A DNA stretch of 64,000 bases. It comes from an uncultured Alteromonadaceae bacterium. GTDB lineage: Bacteria; Pseudomonadota; Gammaproteobacteria; Pseudomonadales; Halieaceae. The notes under the pieces are model-generated. The model searched no databases. It had not been told where the DNA came from and saw only the letters and a list, made by a program, of their open reading frames with translations. The position numbers and the translations under genes were made by a program. Positions 18,441-28,502 of this stretch are shown here, in pieces. The DNA is taken from assembly GCA_913064725.1 (NCBI GenBank), contig CAJYAI010000002.1, positions 1-64,000 on the forward strand. Direction: 5' to 3'. Position 1 is the first letter of the stretch. Each line of letters begins with the position of its first letter.

Positions 18441-21143
18441 TTAAGTAGCGACAACCACGCGTATGCCCTGTAGCTGGGGTTCTGCGCGCGCGACAGCGTC
18501 AACACTCTCTGACTGTAGCTGTCGGATCAGGTCAATTTCATCTCGCCGGACTGATCCGTTGCGGCGCCCGAGAGCTTCTAGTCGCTCAGCCTCGCCGGAT
18601 AAAGAGCGTTTAATGTTTTCCTGGGCGTAGGTGCGAAGTGCTATGACATCATGGGCGGCTCTGTCCTGGAGTCGCTTTAGTGTCTGTACGATACTGTGGC
18701 GTAGCTCACGGATCACTCCCGCACTTTGCGTCGGACTGACAGACGTCAGAAGCCCGGTTAATGTCTTGCAGTCAACGGCGCTACTAAGGTCGCGTCCATC
18801 AATGGTGACTAAATACCGGATGGGTGTTTGATCAAGATATCGTCCAATTTGTAGCCGCCTGGGTGCCGGACAATCGGCCGTAAAAAGCGTCTCCACCATG
18901 ACGGTGCCGGGTTTGATACTTTTCTGCTTGATTAGCGCGACCGCGGCATTACCAAGTTCAGAGTTGTAGACGACGTCGATCACCTCCCTCACGATCGGGT
19001 GTTCCCACGTCAAAAAGTGTAAGTCGTCGCGACTCAGTGCAAGCTCTCGGTCAAAGGTGCAGCTGATGCCACTGTCATCTAAAAATGGCAATTCACCAGT
19101 GACCAGGTTCTCGGTCGGTTTCAGTATGACAGTCTCATCACTGCCGGCCTCGGTATGAATGCCGAGTCGATCAAATAAGTTGTCTGTAAAGTCGACCAGC
19201 GCTGATTGACGCTCGTTCGCCACTATGGCGTCGATTAGATGAGCTGCTTTTTGAGGGTCATGCGACGTGATTTCTAGAAGTCGATCACGGCCCCGATCCA
19301 TCTGTGCGGAGAGTTGTTTATACAGCGCTTGCGTCTCGTGCAGCAGAGCTTCTGATAGGGAGCCACTCTGCTCGCAAGCATGCAGTCGCTGCCCCAGCTC
19401 TGCGTAGAGCAAATGGCCAATAGAGCAGCTCATCTCAAATGCATTTAAGCCTTCGTGAAACCAGCGAAAACGAACTTCCTCAAGGGAATTTGCTGCGACC
19501 GGTACGTGTATGTTTACAACCCCTACCTGACCGATTCTATCCAAGCGACCAATCCGCTGCTCTAATAGATCGGGATGCTCGGGTAAGTCGTAGCACACCA
19601 GATGTTGCGCGAATTGAAAGTTTCGACCCTCACTGCCAATCTCAGAGCAGATGAGGGCTCGCGCGCCACTCTCAGCATCGGCGAAATAGGCTGCTGCGCG
19701 ATCGCGTTCAATCAACGATAGATTTTCATGAAATGATGCACAGCGGATGCCAACCTGGAGGTGAAGGTAGTGTTCCAGATGCATTGCCGTCTCTTTATCT
19801 CGGCAAATGACTAAAACCTTTTGTTGCTTGAGCGACTTAAGAAGCGATGCCAGCCACTGTGAACGCTCTGTAGCGCCACCCTGATCGATCAACGCCTCTT
19901 CAGGCAGCGTATATCGATGAAGCTCACGTGACGGAAACCCGGTAACAGACTTCCTAGTGTTCCTAAACAAGACGCGCCCTGTACCGTACTGATCGACGAG
20001 CGAGCGAATCAACTCCGCTACTGGCAGGCTAGGGTCAATATCCGCAGGAAGGCGTGCGGGTGTTTCGCCACGGGCGAGTGCTTCAACAAGCGCGTTAGTC
20101 GCTTCAAATTCTTCTTGTTCTTTTACAAACTGCTCAAACTGATTGAATCGATTTGGATCTAATAATTGAAGTCGCTCAAAATGACTTTCGATACCTGACT
20201 GACCCGGTGTCGCAGTGAGCAGTAGTAATCCACGTGCGAGTTTCGCAAGCTGCGTCAGCGCTGCATCCAACTCTGTCTGTGCAGTCTCGCCTAAATTGCG
20301 ATGATGTGCTTCATCGACGATGAGGAAGTCCCACTCAGCAGCCAAGAGCTGGGCCCTGGCGATGTCATTGTGCTCGATAAATGACCAAGGCGTCAGAACA
20401 AGCTGATCATTCGCAAAGTCAAATGTGTCAGCTTCGGCATCGAATCTCGCCTCGTCATAGATCGCAAACCGCAAATTAAATCGCCGCAACATCTCAACTA
20501 GCCACTGATGCAGTAGTGGGTCTGGCACCGCAATAAGGGCCCGCTGTACTCGACCGCGAAAGATCTGCTGAGTCAGTATGAGGCCGGCTTCGATGGTTTT
20601 ACCCAAACCAACTTCGTCGGCAAGCAATACCCTGGGGGCAAATCGACTGCCAACCTCGCTTGCGACATAGATCTGGTGTGAAAGTAGAGACGTTCTTGCC
20701 CCAATCAAACCACTGGTATCGCTTGACAGAAGCCGGGCTCGCTCTGCGAGCGTCTGATAGCGAAGGAAGAAGTCAGTAACCTTGTCTAGTTGATTGTTAA
20801 GAAGTCGGTCATACGGTGTATTTACCGTCACTTCAGGAGCGATAAATTGTTCGTGGACAGTGAACGTTTCGCCGGTCTCGGGCTCTACTGTCTCGTAACT
20901 GAGAGTGCCTGAAATGTCATCGACCTGAGTCACCTCTAAAACGCGTCCGTTAATATGCAAAAGACGATCACCGACTTTAAGTTCGTAGCGTGTCAGTGGA
21001 GCTCGATCGGTTGCATAGGTTCGCTCTTCCTCGGCAGAGGGGTAGAGCAGGGTGACGCGGCGCATATCGGCCTCAACACAGATACCTAGGCCAAGTTCCA
21101 GATCTGCGTGGCTGATCCAGCGCTGTCCAATAGCAAAGCTCAC
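18441..21143 (-). CDS. rapA: RNA polymerase-associated SWI2/SNF2 ATPase RapA
   Basis: LLADEVGLGKTIEAGLI, VDEAHHR, CSEIGSEGRNFQFA, QRIGRLDRIGQ motifs. Confidence 0.93.
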   Translation of the reverse strand: MSFAIGQRWISHADLELGLGICVEADMRRVTLLYPSAEEERTYATDRAPLTRYELKVGDRLLHINGRVLEVTQVDDISGTLSYETVEPETGETFTVHEQFIAPEVTVNTPYDRLLNNQLDKVTDFFLRYQTLAERARLLSSDTSGLIGARTSLLSHQIYVASEVGSRFAPRVLLADEVGLGKTIEAGLILTQQIFRGRVQRALIAVPDPLLHQWLVEMLRRFNLRFAIYDEARFDAEADTFDFANDQLVLTPWSFIEHNDIARAQLLAAEWDFLIVDEAHHRNLGETAQTELDAALTQLAKLARGLLLLTATPGQSGIESHFERLQLLDPNRFNQFEQFVKEQEEFEATNALVEALARGETPARLPADIDPSLPVAELIRSLVDQYGTGRVLFRNTRKSVTGFPSRELHRYTLPEEALIDQGGATERSQWLASLLKSLKQQKVLVICRDKETAMHLEHYLHLQVGIRCASFHENLSLIERDRAAAYFADAESGARALICSEIGSEGRNFQFAQHLVCYDLPEHPDLLEQRIGRLDRIGQVGVVNIHVPVAANSLEEVRFRWFHEGLNAFEMSCSIGHLLYAELGQRLHACEQSGSLSEALLHETQALYKQLSAQMDRGRDRLLEITSHDPQKAAHLIDAIVANERQSALVDFTDNLFDRLGIHTEAGSDETVILKPTENLVTGELPFLDDSGISCTFDRELALSRDDLHFLTWEHPIVREVIDVVYNSELGNAAVALIKQKSIKPGTVMVETLFTADCPAPRRLQIGRYLDQTPIRYLVTIDGRDLSSAVDCKTLTGLLTSVSPTQSAGVIRELRHSIVQTLKRLQDRAAHDVIALRTYAQENIKRSLSGEAERLEALGRRNGSVRRDEIDLIRQLQSESVDAVARAEPQLQGIRVVVAT

Positions 21144-21967
21144 TGGGCGTTAACAAACAAACAGTCGAGACTGTTCTTGTAGGTAATTGCGAGGAGTTCA
21201 TCCACAGAGACCTCTTTGAGATCTGCAATTGTTTGCGCAATGAACGGCAGATAGAAGGGTGCATTGGGAACACCGCGGTAGGGTACTGGGGTCAGATAGG
21301 GGGCGTCTGTTTCCAACAGAATTCGCTCCAAGGGGGTCTGTCGGATCACCTCGCGCACATTTTCTGCATTCTTGAACGTCGCGATCCCATTGAAACCAAG
21401 ATAAAAGCCCTCTGCCAGGCAGAACTCGGCCAAATCCATACTGCTGGTGAAGCTGTGAATGACGCCCTTTTGGGGTAATTGCCGTGCGAGGTTACCCAGC
21501 ACATGCTTCGTGTCCGCTTCTGCTTCCCGTGTGTGAATGACAACGGGCTTACCGCAGTCAGCAGCTATGTTGAGCTGGCCCTCGAACGCAGCTATCTGAG
21601 TCTGTGCATCGGCATGCTCATAATAATAATCTAGGCCAATTTCACCGATGGCGAGTACCCTGTCATGCAAAGCAGACGCCTGTAGTTCAGCGTCGAAATC
21701 CTTGTTCCATGATGCTGCCTCATGCGGGTGTAGCCCTTGAGTACACCAGATTTGGTCATAAGTCTCAGCGATATCCCTGACCAACTGCTGGTTATCGCGG
21801 GAGACCGCGATGGTCACTATACGTTCTACGCCTACCGCCTGAGACTTACTCAGAGTCAACTCTAGTTGCTCACGGTCAAGATAGTCGAGGTGACAGTGCG
21901 TCTCGATTATTTTCCCATCTAGCAGGGGTATCGGTGGTCGAGCTTTTTTGCCCATGACTGTCTCCAC
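21140..21967 (-). CDS. TatD family metal-dependent hydrolase
   Basis: IIETHCHLDYLD, AIGEIGLDYYYEHA, PVVIHTREAEADT, LLETDAPYLTPVPYRG; true start may be internal MGKKARPP. Confidence 0.92.
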   Translation of the reverse strand: METVMGKKARPPIPLLDGKIIETHCHLDYLDREQLELTLSKSQAVGVERIVTIAVSRDNQQLVRDIAETYDQIWCTQGLHPHEAASWNKDFDAELQASALHDRVLAIGEIGLDYYYEHADAQTQIAAFEGQLNIAADCGKPVVIHTREAEADTKHVLGNLARQLPQKGVIHSFTSSMDLAEFCLAEGFYLGFNGIATFKNAENVREVIRQTPLERILLETDAPYLTPVPYRGVPNAPFYLPFIAQTIADLKEVSVDELLAITYKNSLDCLFVNAQ

Positions 21968-22014
21968 TAAAAGCGGCGCGGATTATGGCATAGGTCCGGT
22001 GAGAATTGTGAGTT

Positions 22015-22042
22015 GAGTTAGCCTCATTGAGTCAGCCTCGAT
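22015..22042. repeat. 14-bp tandem duplication covering the lysR-family stop codon
   Basis: gagttagcctcatt / gagtcagcctcgat, 12/14 identical; complement of the stop is tca at 22032-22034. Confidence 0.7.
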
Positions 22043-22973
22043 GCACCGTGCGGACTCGGAGCCCTCTCACGGCGTCTATAACCTCATTCCAAAACCATTG
22101 GTGTATCGGTGAGCGCGCGGTGCGGTCGTGAGCGACTAATGAATACGCAACAGTCTGTCCATAGTCACCCGGCAAAGGCAGTGTCACCAGGTCGAGCGTT
22201 GCACCATCATTGCGTGCCATATAAGCAGGGCAGACCAAGGTATAATTGGTGCTTCTGAGGATTTCAAATGCAGTTAGCAAATGCGATGTCTCTACGCTTC
22301 CTTTGGCACTACCTAGGACCTGGGATGTTGATTGGTCTACGTAATCCGTTTGTGCACGGTCGGCAATATATAAGTTTATTTGGGGAAATAAACGAAGATT
22401 ATCTTCAGTGAGCGGTTGCTGTGTTAGCGGATGATCTCGCCGGACAAAAATAGCCAGCGGCGAGCTCGCTAGCTCGAAATGTCGAAATTCGGACGGGTAT
22501 GCGTTGCGGCTGAGCTGGATCGCAAAGTCGAGTCTACCATCTGCCAGCATATCAAGCTGTTGTTCCGCCCGTGTAATCGTTCTGAGCTTGAGTTTCGGGG
22601 CTCGAGTTTCCAGCCGTGCTGTCAGGGATGGGAGTAGCGTAAAGCCCACATACTCTGAAATTGCTATGGCAATCTCGCCCCTAAATGCCTGCGGACTGAA
22701 CTCGCCAGCATCCAGCAGACCCTCGATATCGGCAAGGACGTGAATGAGTTCGTTAGCCAGGGCTTCTGCGCGGGGCGTAGGCTGTATGCCTCTTTTACTG
22801 CGTGCGAATAGGGGGTCGTCGAATGTGTCTCTAAGGCGATTTAAGGTCTTTGACATGGCGGGTTGTGTGACATTAAGACGATCCGCGGCTTTAGAAACGC
22901 TTCGTTCCTCTATGAGGACATGCAGCGCCACCAACAGATTGAGGTCCGCTTTTGCTAGCTTGCTGACATCCAT
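22032..22973 (-). CDS. LysR-family transcriptional regulator
   Basis: N-terminal HTH LNLLVALHVLIEERSVSKAADRLNVTQPAMSKTLNRLRDTFDDPLFARSKRGIQPT. Confidence 0.93.
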   Translation of the reverse strand: MDVSKLAKADLNLLVALHVLIEERSVSKAADRLNVTQPAMSKTLNRLRDTFDDPLFARSKRGIQPTPRAEALANELIHVLADIEGLLDAGEFSPQAFRGEIAIAISEYVGFTLLPSLTARLETRAPKLKLRTITRAEQQLDMLADGRLDFAIQLSRNAYPSEFRHFELASSPLAIFVRRDHPLTQQPLTEDNLRLFPQINLYIADRAQTDYVDQSTSQVLGSAKGSVETSHLLTAFEILRSTNYTLVCPAYMARNDGATLDLVTLPLPGDYGQTVAYSLVAHDRTARSPIHQWFWNEVIDAVRGLRVRTVHRG

Positions 22974-23013
22974 GATATAACCTCTAAGAATGTATTTTAT
23001 GATAATAATGAAT

Positions 23014-23041
23014 TTGAATTAATTTGCATTCTTTTTATACT
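23014..23041 (+). promoter_or_regulatory. Putative sigma-70 promoter (TTGAAT - 16 bp - TATACT)
   Basis: TTGAAT at 23014-23019, TATACT at 23036-23041 in the AT-rich lysR/hypothetical intergenic region. Confidence 0.5.
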
Positions 23042-23081
23042 TACTGCGTGTGTTTAGGCACATTCCGCTCAAGTTTCTTTT

Positions 23082-23107
23082 GCCCGCTCTCATGCGGGCT
23101 TTTTTTT
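23082..23107 (+). terminator. Intrinsic terminator upstream of the 23124 gene
   Basis: gcccgc-tctcat-gcgggc stem-loop followed by 8 T. Confidence 0.85.
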
Positions 23108-23123
23108 GAGCTATATTGACGGC

Positions 23124-24344
23124 ATGGTCACTTTATACCGACGCCTTTATCTATCGTCCATGCTGCTTTTGTTGCCCGATATTGCCGGGGCTGTGTTGGT
23201 GCCGCAGCCGGTAGGTATGTTTGTTGAGCCTGTTCGTGGCGTCTATGTCTCCGACGATAAGATGATTGATTCAACTGGGTTGCTGGACCACACAAGGCGA
23301 ACCAAGGACGTCGTAGAGCTGCAAGCAACGCTGGGAGCCTATCATGCGTCACTTGGCGAAAAGTGGCTCGAGTTAGCTCACGAGGCAGTTCTGCTGGGAC
23401 AGTCTGAAAACGCCGCGGCATTTTTTCAGCTAGGCCTGCACAATGTTAGGCTTAACTCCGGCTTGACCACAAAAAGCCAGGTAGGAGCTTTGTCTGACTG
23501 GATAGCGGTGCTTCGGAAGGTCGGAGATAGTGAGGCGCTAAGTCAGCAGTTGGCATACCGATATCGTCTTACGGGCCTTGACGCTACAGTTTTGACTGAG
23601 GAGCAGCTTGATTTTGCGTTGCAGTACTTCGATCACGAGCTAGCGATGCTCGCGACGTCGTCTTGGCATAATCGAGATCGGGAGATCCTAAGGTTACATG
23701 ACGATATTGAGGACGTAGTAGATCGCTCGTGTGAGGGGGATAGTGCCCAAGCGGCTGCGTGCCTCGCGTTTGTCAAACGACGCTTATATCTTCTTTATTT
23801 GACGGTTTACGCGGTTGAGCCCTACGTGCAAGACCAGAAGAGGTCGCTTCTATATTCACCTAGGTTAATGGCAGACCCTTCGCCTACAGATGAGCAGCTC
23901 GAAGTAATCGAACGGGGGGCTTTTTTGACGGGCATTAGAATGCTCGAGGATGCGCAGGATTTTGTCGGTGCTGATGACGAGTTGGAGCTGTTATTAGCCG
24001 ACTGGCGCTGGTTTTTTGATCGCACCGGTGTGGCCATGAAGACATTCTCACGTTTAGCGCAAGAGGATCCCGAGCGTTTCGAGCAGCCGGTGGAGCTACC
24101 GCATGGCCTTATCGAGCAAACCTCGCTGCCAGCAACGGCGTCCGACGCGAGGGCGACATTTACCTTCCAGGTATCTACGCGGGGGCGTGTTCGTAACCTT
24201 CGTGCAGTGTTGGGGACCGAGCAATCGTCCGTGCCACGTAAACTGAGAGCCGGAATACGGGAGCTCAGATTTAGACCCGCGGTATCGGCTGGCGGTGAGG
24301 CTCTGCAGGTGAACCTGACCAGGACTTATCGCGAGACGCGCTGA
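23124..24344 (+). CDS. Uncharacterised exported protein, helical/TPR-like N-terminal part and TonB_C-like C-terminal segment
   Basis: N-terminal MVTLYRRLYLSSMLLLLPDIAGA (signal-like); C-terminal ATFTFQVSTRGRVRNLRAVLGTEQSS..LRAGIRELRFRPAVSAGGEALQVNLTRTYRETR. Start revised from 23106, which overlaps the terminator. Confidence 0.65.
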   Translation: MVTLYRRLYLSSMLLLLPDIAGAVLVPQPVGMFVEPVRGVYVSDDKMIDSTGLLDHTRRTKDVVELQATLGAYHASLGEKWLELAHEAVLLGQSENAAAFFQLGLHNVRLNSGLTTKSQVGALSDWIAVLRKVGDSEALSQQLAYRYRLTGLDATVLTEEQLDFALQYFDHELAMLATSSWHNRDREILRLHDDIEDVVDRSCEGDSAQAAACLAFVKRRLYLLYLTVYAVEPYVQDQKRSLLYSPRLMADPSPTDEQLEVIERGAFLTGIRMLEDAQDFVGADDELELLLADWRWFFDRTGVAMKTFSRLAQEDPERFEQPVELPHGLIEQTSLPATASDARATFTFQVSTRGRVRNLRAVLGTEQSSVPRKLRAGIRELRFRPAVSAGGEALQVNLTRTYRETR

Positions 24345-24346
24345 AT

Positions 24347-24961
24347 TCAAGCGTTTTCAATGACAAGAATGACGCCCGAGGAGCGTGTGCCCTTGACACG
24401 CCACTCCAGTAATTCGCCACCGTAGCCTGAGAGAATGGCCTCTGCGACCCGCAAAAAGGGGGCTCTTTGAGGATCGGCAATAAGAATTCGTTTGGTACCG
24501 CTGTCGATGGCTCGACTGATCATTTCGGTAACGGGCTCTGCTAGGTCGTCCCAAAAACAGATGTCGGATCCGATCAGCCAGTCTGTCGCGCCTAGTATGT
24601 TTTCGTCGATGTCTTCAAAGTGCGCGACAATAGGATTGACGCTAACATCGTTGAGCTGGGCGGTGAGCTCCAGGTAGGGCATGACACAACGGTCAGCATC
24701 GACACTGGCGACCGCTGCACCAAATGTTTTAGCACACCAGATGCCAGCGAGTCCCCAGCCGCACCCTGCGTCGATGACCGACGTTGGGGCTAAAGATGAG
24801 TTTGATGCGATAAAGTCGATGAGCAGGTGCCCAGAACCCCAGAGCTTAGTGCCATGGATGCTTGGGTTGTGACCATTGCGCTTAAGACGACGGACCTCTG
24901 GATGGCGGGCAAACGGTACGGTTAAACCTGCCACGGTTTTTGATATGGGGTGCTTCCTCAC
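24347..24961 (-). CDS. Class I SAM-dependent methyltransferase
   Basis: SVIDAGCGWGLAGIWCAKTFGAAVASVDADRCVMPYLELTAQLN; DWLIGSDICFWDDL. Confidence 0.75.
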   Translation of the reverse strand: MRKHPISKTVAGLTVPFARHPEVRRLKRNGHNPSIHGTKLWGSGHLLIDFIASNSSLAPTSVIDAGCGWGLAGIWCAKTFGAAVASVDADRCVMPYLELTAQLNDVSVNPIVAHFEDIDENILGATDWLIGSDICFWDDLAEPVTEMISRAIDSGTKRILIADPQRAPFLRVAEAILSGYGGELLEWRVKGTRSSGVILVIENA

Positions 24962-25001
24962 GATACGCTCCTAGACAGCGAACGCGAGGTCTCGGTTCGC
25001 C

Positions 25002-25217
25002 TTAGCTGGTTTTTTTTACAGCCTCGGCTTGAAGCCCTTTCGGCCCTTCGACCAACTCAAACTCGACCTCTTCACCTTCGGCGAGACTTTTAAAGCCGTC
25101 GCCTTCTATGGCCCGAAAGTGCACAAATATATCCTCAGAGCGGTCCGGCATTGTGATAAAACCGAACCCCTTTGCATTGTTGAACCACTTTACGGTGCCG
25201 ATGCAGCGTTCCGCCAT
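25002..25217 (-). CDS. Cold-shock domain protein (CspA family)
   Basis: [49 protein letters not shown]. Confidence 0.95.
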   Translation of the reverse strand: MAERCIGTVKWFNNAKGFGFITMPDRSEDIFVHFRAIEGDGFKSLAEGEEVEFELVEGPKGLQAEAVKKTS

Positions 25218-25268
25218 CGTCTGCTCCGCTTTGCGTTATTATTTGGTAGCTATAACAGCGCTTGAGCG

Positions 25269-28028
25269 CTAACGCAACAGTTCGAGGTTGGTTTTTTGCG
25301 CCTGTACCGACGATATGGCGGTGGTCACCTCGGCCAATTTGGCCCTTTCTGCCTCAACGACGTGTTCGGGGGCCCGAGCCGTAAACTTCTCATTAGACAG
25401 CTTACCGGTCAGTCGGGTCTGCTCGCCGCCCAGCCTTGTAAGTTCTTTTTCAAGCCTCTCGAGCTCTTTTGCAAAATCAACAACACCAGCCATTGGGACC
25501 ATTACCTCTATGGTGCCCGCCAGTGCACTGAGTACCGGCATCTGATCTTCATCGGACTGAATGGCTCGGATGGTTGACACTTTTGCGAGCTTTTCTAGCG
25601 ATGGTTTGTGGCGTTGGATGCGCTCCAAGTCTGTGTCTACCGTATTACCCAACACGATATCTAGGCTATCCCCCGGTGGGATATTGGCTTCATTTCTGAT
25701 GGTCCGAATGGCGACGATGATGGTTTTTAACCATTCCATTTCAGCCTCGGCATCTACGTTTACAGCATCGCTGTCTGGCGCCGGCCATTGCGCAAGCATG
25801 ATGGTATCGCCCTGTAATCCTAGCCTTGGAGTCACGTTTTGCCAGATTTCCTCGGTGATAAAGGGAGTGAGCGGATGCATCAGACGCAGTATTGTTTCCA
25901 GCACTTCCAGTAGTGTTTTCAGTGTTCCTTGTCTCAGCTCGCTGGGGGCCGAGTCATCCCACAAAACTGGTTTAGATAATTCTAGATACCAATCGCAGTA
26001 TTCGTTCCATACGAAGTCGTACAATGTTTGCGCCGCATGATCGAAACGGTATTGCTCAAGATTTTTGGTGGTATCCACCACCGCGGTTTGCAGTTTGCTC
26101 CTGATCCACTGATCCGCCAAGCTATATCGATATTCGCAGGTGTGATCGAAGCCCTCCGTGTTCATAAGGACATAACGCGCCGCGTTCCACAATTTGTTGC
26201 AGAAATTTCTAAACCCCTCCATACGTCCGAGGTCGAATTTAATGTCACGACCGGTCGATGCAAGCGAATAAAAGGTATAACGCAATGCGTCGGTACCATA
26301 TCCGGGAATCCCATCCGGGAATTGTCGGCGTGTTGCCTTATCGATTTTCTGCGCTTGTTGGGGCTGCATCAGCGCCGAAGTGCGCTTTTGGACTAGGCTT
26401 TCAATGTCGATGCCATCAATGAGATCGATAGGGTCAAGTACATTGCCCTTCGACTTTGACATCTTTTGCCCTTCGGCGTCTCTTACTAGACCGTGAACGT
26501 AGACCTGCTTGAAGGGAACTTCCTTTTTTAAATGCAGCGACATCATGATCATGCGGGCAACCCAGAAGAAAATGATATCAAATCCAGTTACCAGGACCGA
26601 TGCTGGGTGGAAGCGCTTCAGCTCCTCGGTTTCTCGGGGCCACCCAAGCGTAGAAAAGGTCCAAAGTGCCGAAGAAAACCAGGTGTCCAGGACATCATCA
26701 TCCTGTGTCAGCACGCACGTGTCCGGGAGGTCGTGTGACTTACGAACTGCCGCCTCGTCGTTACCAACGTACACGTTTCCGCTTGAGTCATACCAGGCGG
26801 GTATGCGATGCCCCCACCACAGCTGGCGGCTAATGCACCAATCCTGAATATCCCGCATCCACGAAAAGTAGGTGTTTTCCCATTGTTTAGGGATAAATTC
26901 AACGGCACCAGTCTCAACTGCTTCAATCGCAGGACCCGCTAACTTCTTCGCATCGACATACCACTGAAGCGTCAACCACGGTTCTATGACCACGCCTGAC
27001 CGGTCACCTCTTGGAACCTTCAGCTGGTGATCATCAATCTTCTCGAGTAATCCAAGTGCGTCCATCGCTGCCACCACAGCCTTGCGGCCGTCGAAACGGT
27101 CTAATCCTTGGAATTGCTTCGGCACGTTTTCGTTAAGGCAGGCATCTGCGGTCAATATGTTAATGACTGGCAGCTGGTGGCGTTCGCCCATCGCATAATC
27201 ATTAAAGTCGTGCGCCGGCGTGATCTTCACGCAGCCTGATCCGAAGTCGGCATCGACGTAGTCGTCCGCAATGATAGGGATTTCTCGTCCGGTCAACGGC
27301 AGTAGGATGGTCTGACCGATGAGGTGTGCGTAGCGGTCGTCAACTGGATTTACTGCAACCGCCGTATCGCCGAGCATCGTCTCGGGCCGCGTGGTGGCGA
27401 CAATGACAGCCTCATCGCTGCCCTTGATAGGGTAGCGAAGGTGCCAGAGATAGCCGGCTTCTTCTTCTTGAACGACTTCGAGGTCAGAAATGGCCGTGTG
27501 TAGTTTTGGGTCCCAATTGACGAGGCGCTGGCCACGGTATATTAGACCTTCGTTGTAGAGCTGCACAAAGACCTCTCGGACGGCCTCTGATAGCTCCGGA
27601 TCCATGGTGAAGCGTTCGCGAGACCAATCAACGGACGCACCCAAACGCCTAAGCTGCTGGGTTATTGTTCCACCGGACTCGGCTTTCCATTCCCAAACTT
27701 TATCAATGAAACCATCGCGTCCCAAATCGTGGCGCGATATTCCCTTTGCTTCGAGTTGTCGCTCTACGAGCATTTGCGTTGCTATACCGGCGTGGTCAGT
27801 TCCCACCTGCCAAAGAGTGCTGTGCCCCTTCATACGATGAAAACGGATTAAGGCATCCATGATCGCTTGTTGAAAGCCATGTCCCATATGCAAAGTGCCG
27901 GTCACATTGGGTGGCGGGATTGGAATGCAATACGACAGGTCACCGTCTCTGGGTGCGAAGTGGTTTTTATCCTCCCACTCGCTATACCAACGCGACTCAA
28001 TGTCTCCTGGTGAAAAAGTCTTATCCAT
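25269..28028 (-). CDS. valS: Valyl-tRNA synthetase
   Basis: [21 protein letters not shown] (HIGH), [14 protein letters not shown] (KMSKS), C-terminal coiled coil. Confidence 0.98.
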   Translation of the reverse strand: MDKTFSPGDIESRWYSEWEDKNHFAPRDGDLSYCIPIPPPNVTGTLHMGHGFQQAIMDALIRFHRMKGHSTLWQVGTDHAGIATQMLVERQLEAKGISRHDLGRDGFIDKVWEWKAESGGTITQQLRRLGASVDWSRERFTMDPELSEAVREVFVQLYNEGLIYRGQRLVNWDPKLHTAISDLEVVQEEEAGYLWHLRYPIKGSDEAVIVATTRPETMLGDTAVAVNPVDDRYAHLIGQTILLPLTGREIPIIADDYVDADFGSGCVKITPAHDFNDYAMGERHQLPVINILTADACLNENVPKQFQGLDRFDGRKAVVAAMDALGLLEKIDDHQLKVPRGDRSGVVIEPWLTLQWYVDAKKLAGPAIEAVETGAVEFIPKQWENTYFSWMRDIQDWCISRQLWWGHRIPAWYDSSGNVYVGNDEAAVRKSHDLPDTCVLTQDDDVLDTWFSSALWTFSTLGWPRETEELKRFHPASVLVTGFDIIFFWVARMIMMSLHLKKEVPFKQVYVHGLVRDAEGQKMSKSKGNVLDPIDLIDGIDIESLVQKRTSALMQPQQAQKIDKATRRQFPDGIPGYGTDALRYTFYSLASTGRDIKFDLGRMEGFRNFCNKLWNAARYVLMNTEGFDHTCEYRYSLADQWIRSKLQTAVVDTTKNLEQYRFDHAAQTLYDFVWNEYCDWYLELSKPVLWDDSAPSELRQGTLKTLLEVLETILRLMHPLTPFITEEIWQNVTPRLGLQGDTIMLAQWPAPDSDAVNVDAEAEMEWLKTIIVAIRTIRNEANIPPGDSLDIVLGNTVDTDLERIQRHKPSLEKLAKVSTIRAIQSDEDQMPVLSALAGTIEVMVPMAGVVDFAKELERLEKELTRLGGEQTRLTGKLSNEKFTARAPEHVVEAERAKLAEVTTAISSVQAQKTNLELLR

Positions 28029-28072
28029 GAATTGAATGAACCTCGTACGCTCGTCGCACCTTGCTAAACTTG

Positions 28073-28495
28073 CTAAGACAGATCATGTTTACTGAGAGGA
28101 TATCCACGATCTTTGTAGTGTCGCCACGCGCTGCGCAGTGCCTCTAATGAGTCGGCATCCTGAGTCACAACCTCTGCCACTCGTTGAAACCGCGCAAAAT
28201 AACTTGGTGGCGTTAATGCCAAATTAATCAACACATCATCGTGCGACGCTGGCGGCAGGTCATACGTCAGAACTACCTGTTCCTCGGGATCCGCGGATGC
28301 AAGACTATGTGGCACGAAGCTGGCTGGCTTAAAGTCCCATAGATACTGGTCTAAGGCTTCCATCTGTCCTTGCGATGCGCAGTTTATAAAAATGCGATGC
28401 CCCCTGCCGAGCGCTTTTTCAGCAAGTCGGGCGGCTACGCTCAGGCGAGCCTCAGCGCCGGCAGAATTAACCACATAAAAGTCGACTCGTGTCAT
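28073..28495 (-). CDS. holC: DNA polymerase III subunit chi
   Basis: [41 protein letters not shown]; position between valS and pepA. Confidence 0.9.
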   Translation of the reverse strand: MTRVDFYVVNSAGAEARLSVAARLAEKALGRGHRIFINCASQGQMEALDQYLWDFKPASFVPHSLASADPEEQVVLTYDLPPASHDDVLINLALTPPSYFARFQRVAEVVTQDADSLEALRSAWRHYKDRGYPLSKHDLS

Positions 28496-28502
28496 GAACG
28501 CG

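Noticed and set aside
23106-23123. Upstream TTG start for the 23124 gene
   Set aside because: Would start inside the terminator T-run; ATG 23124 gives a better signal-peptide N-terminus
26510-26525. GGAACTT motif as another sigma-E promoter
   Set aside because: Within valS coding sequence, opposite orientation, no matching -10 or downstream gene
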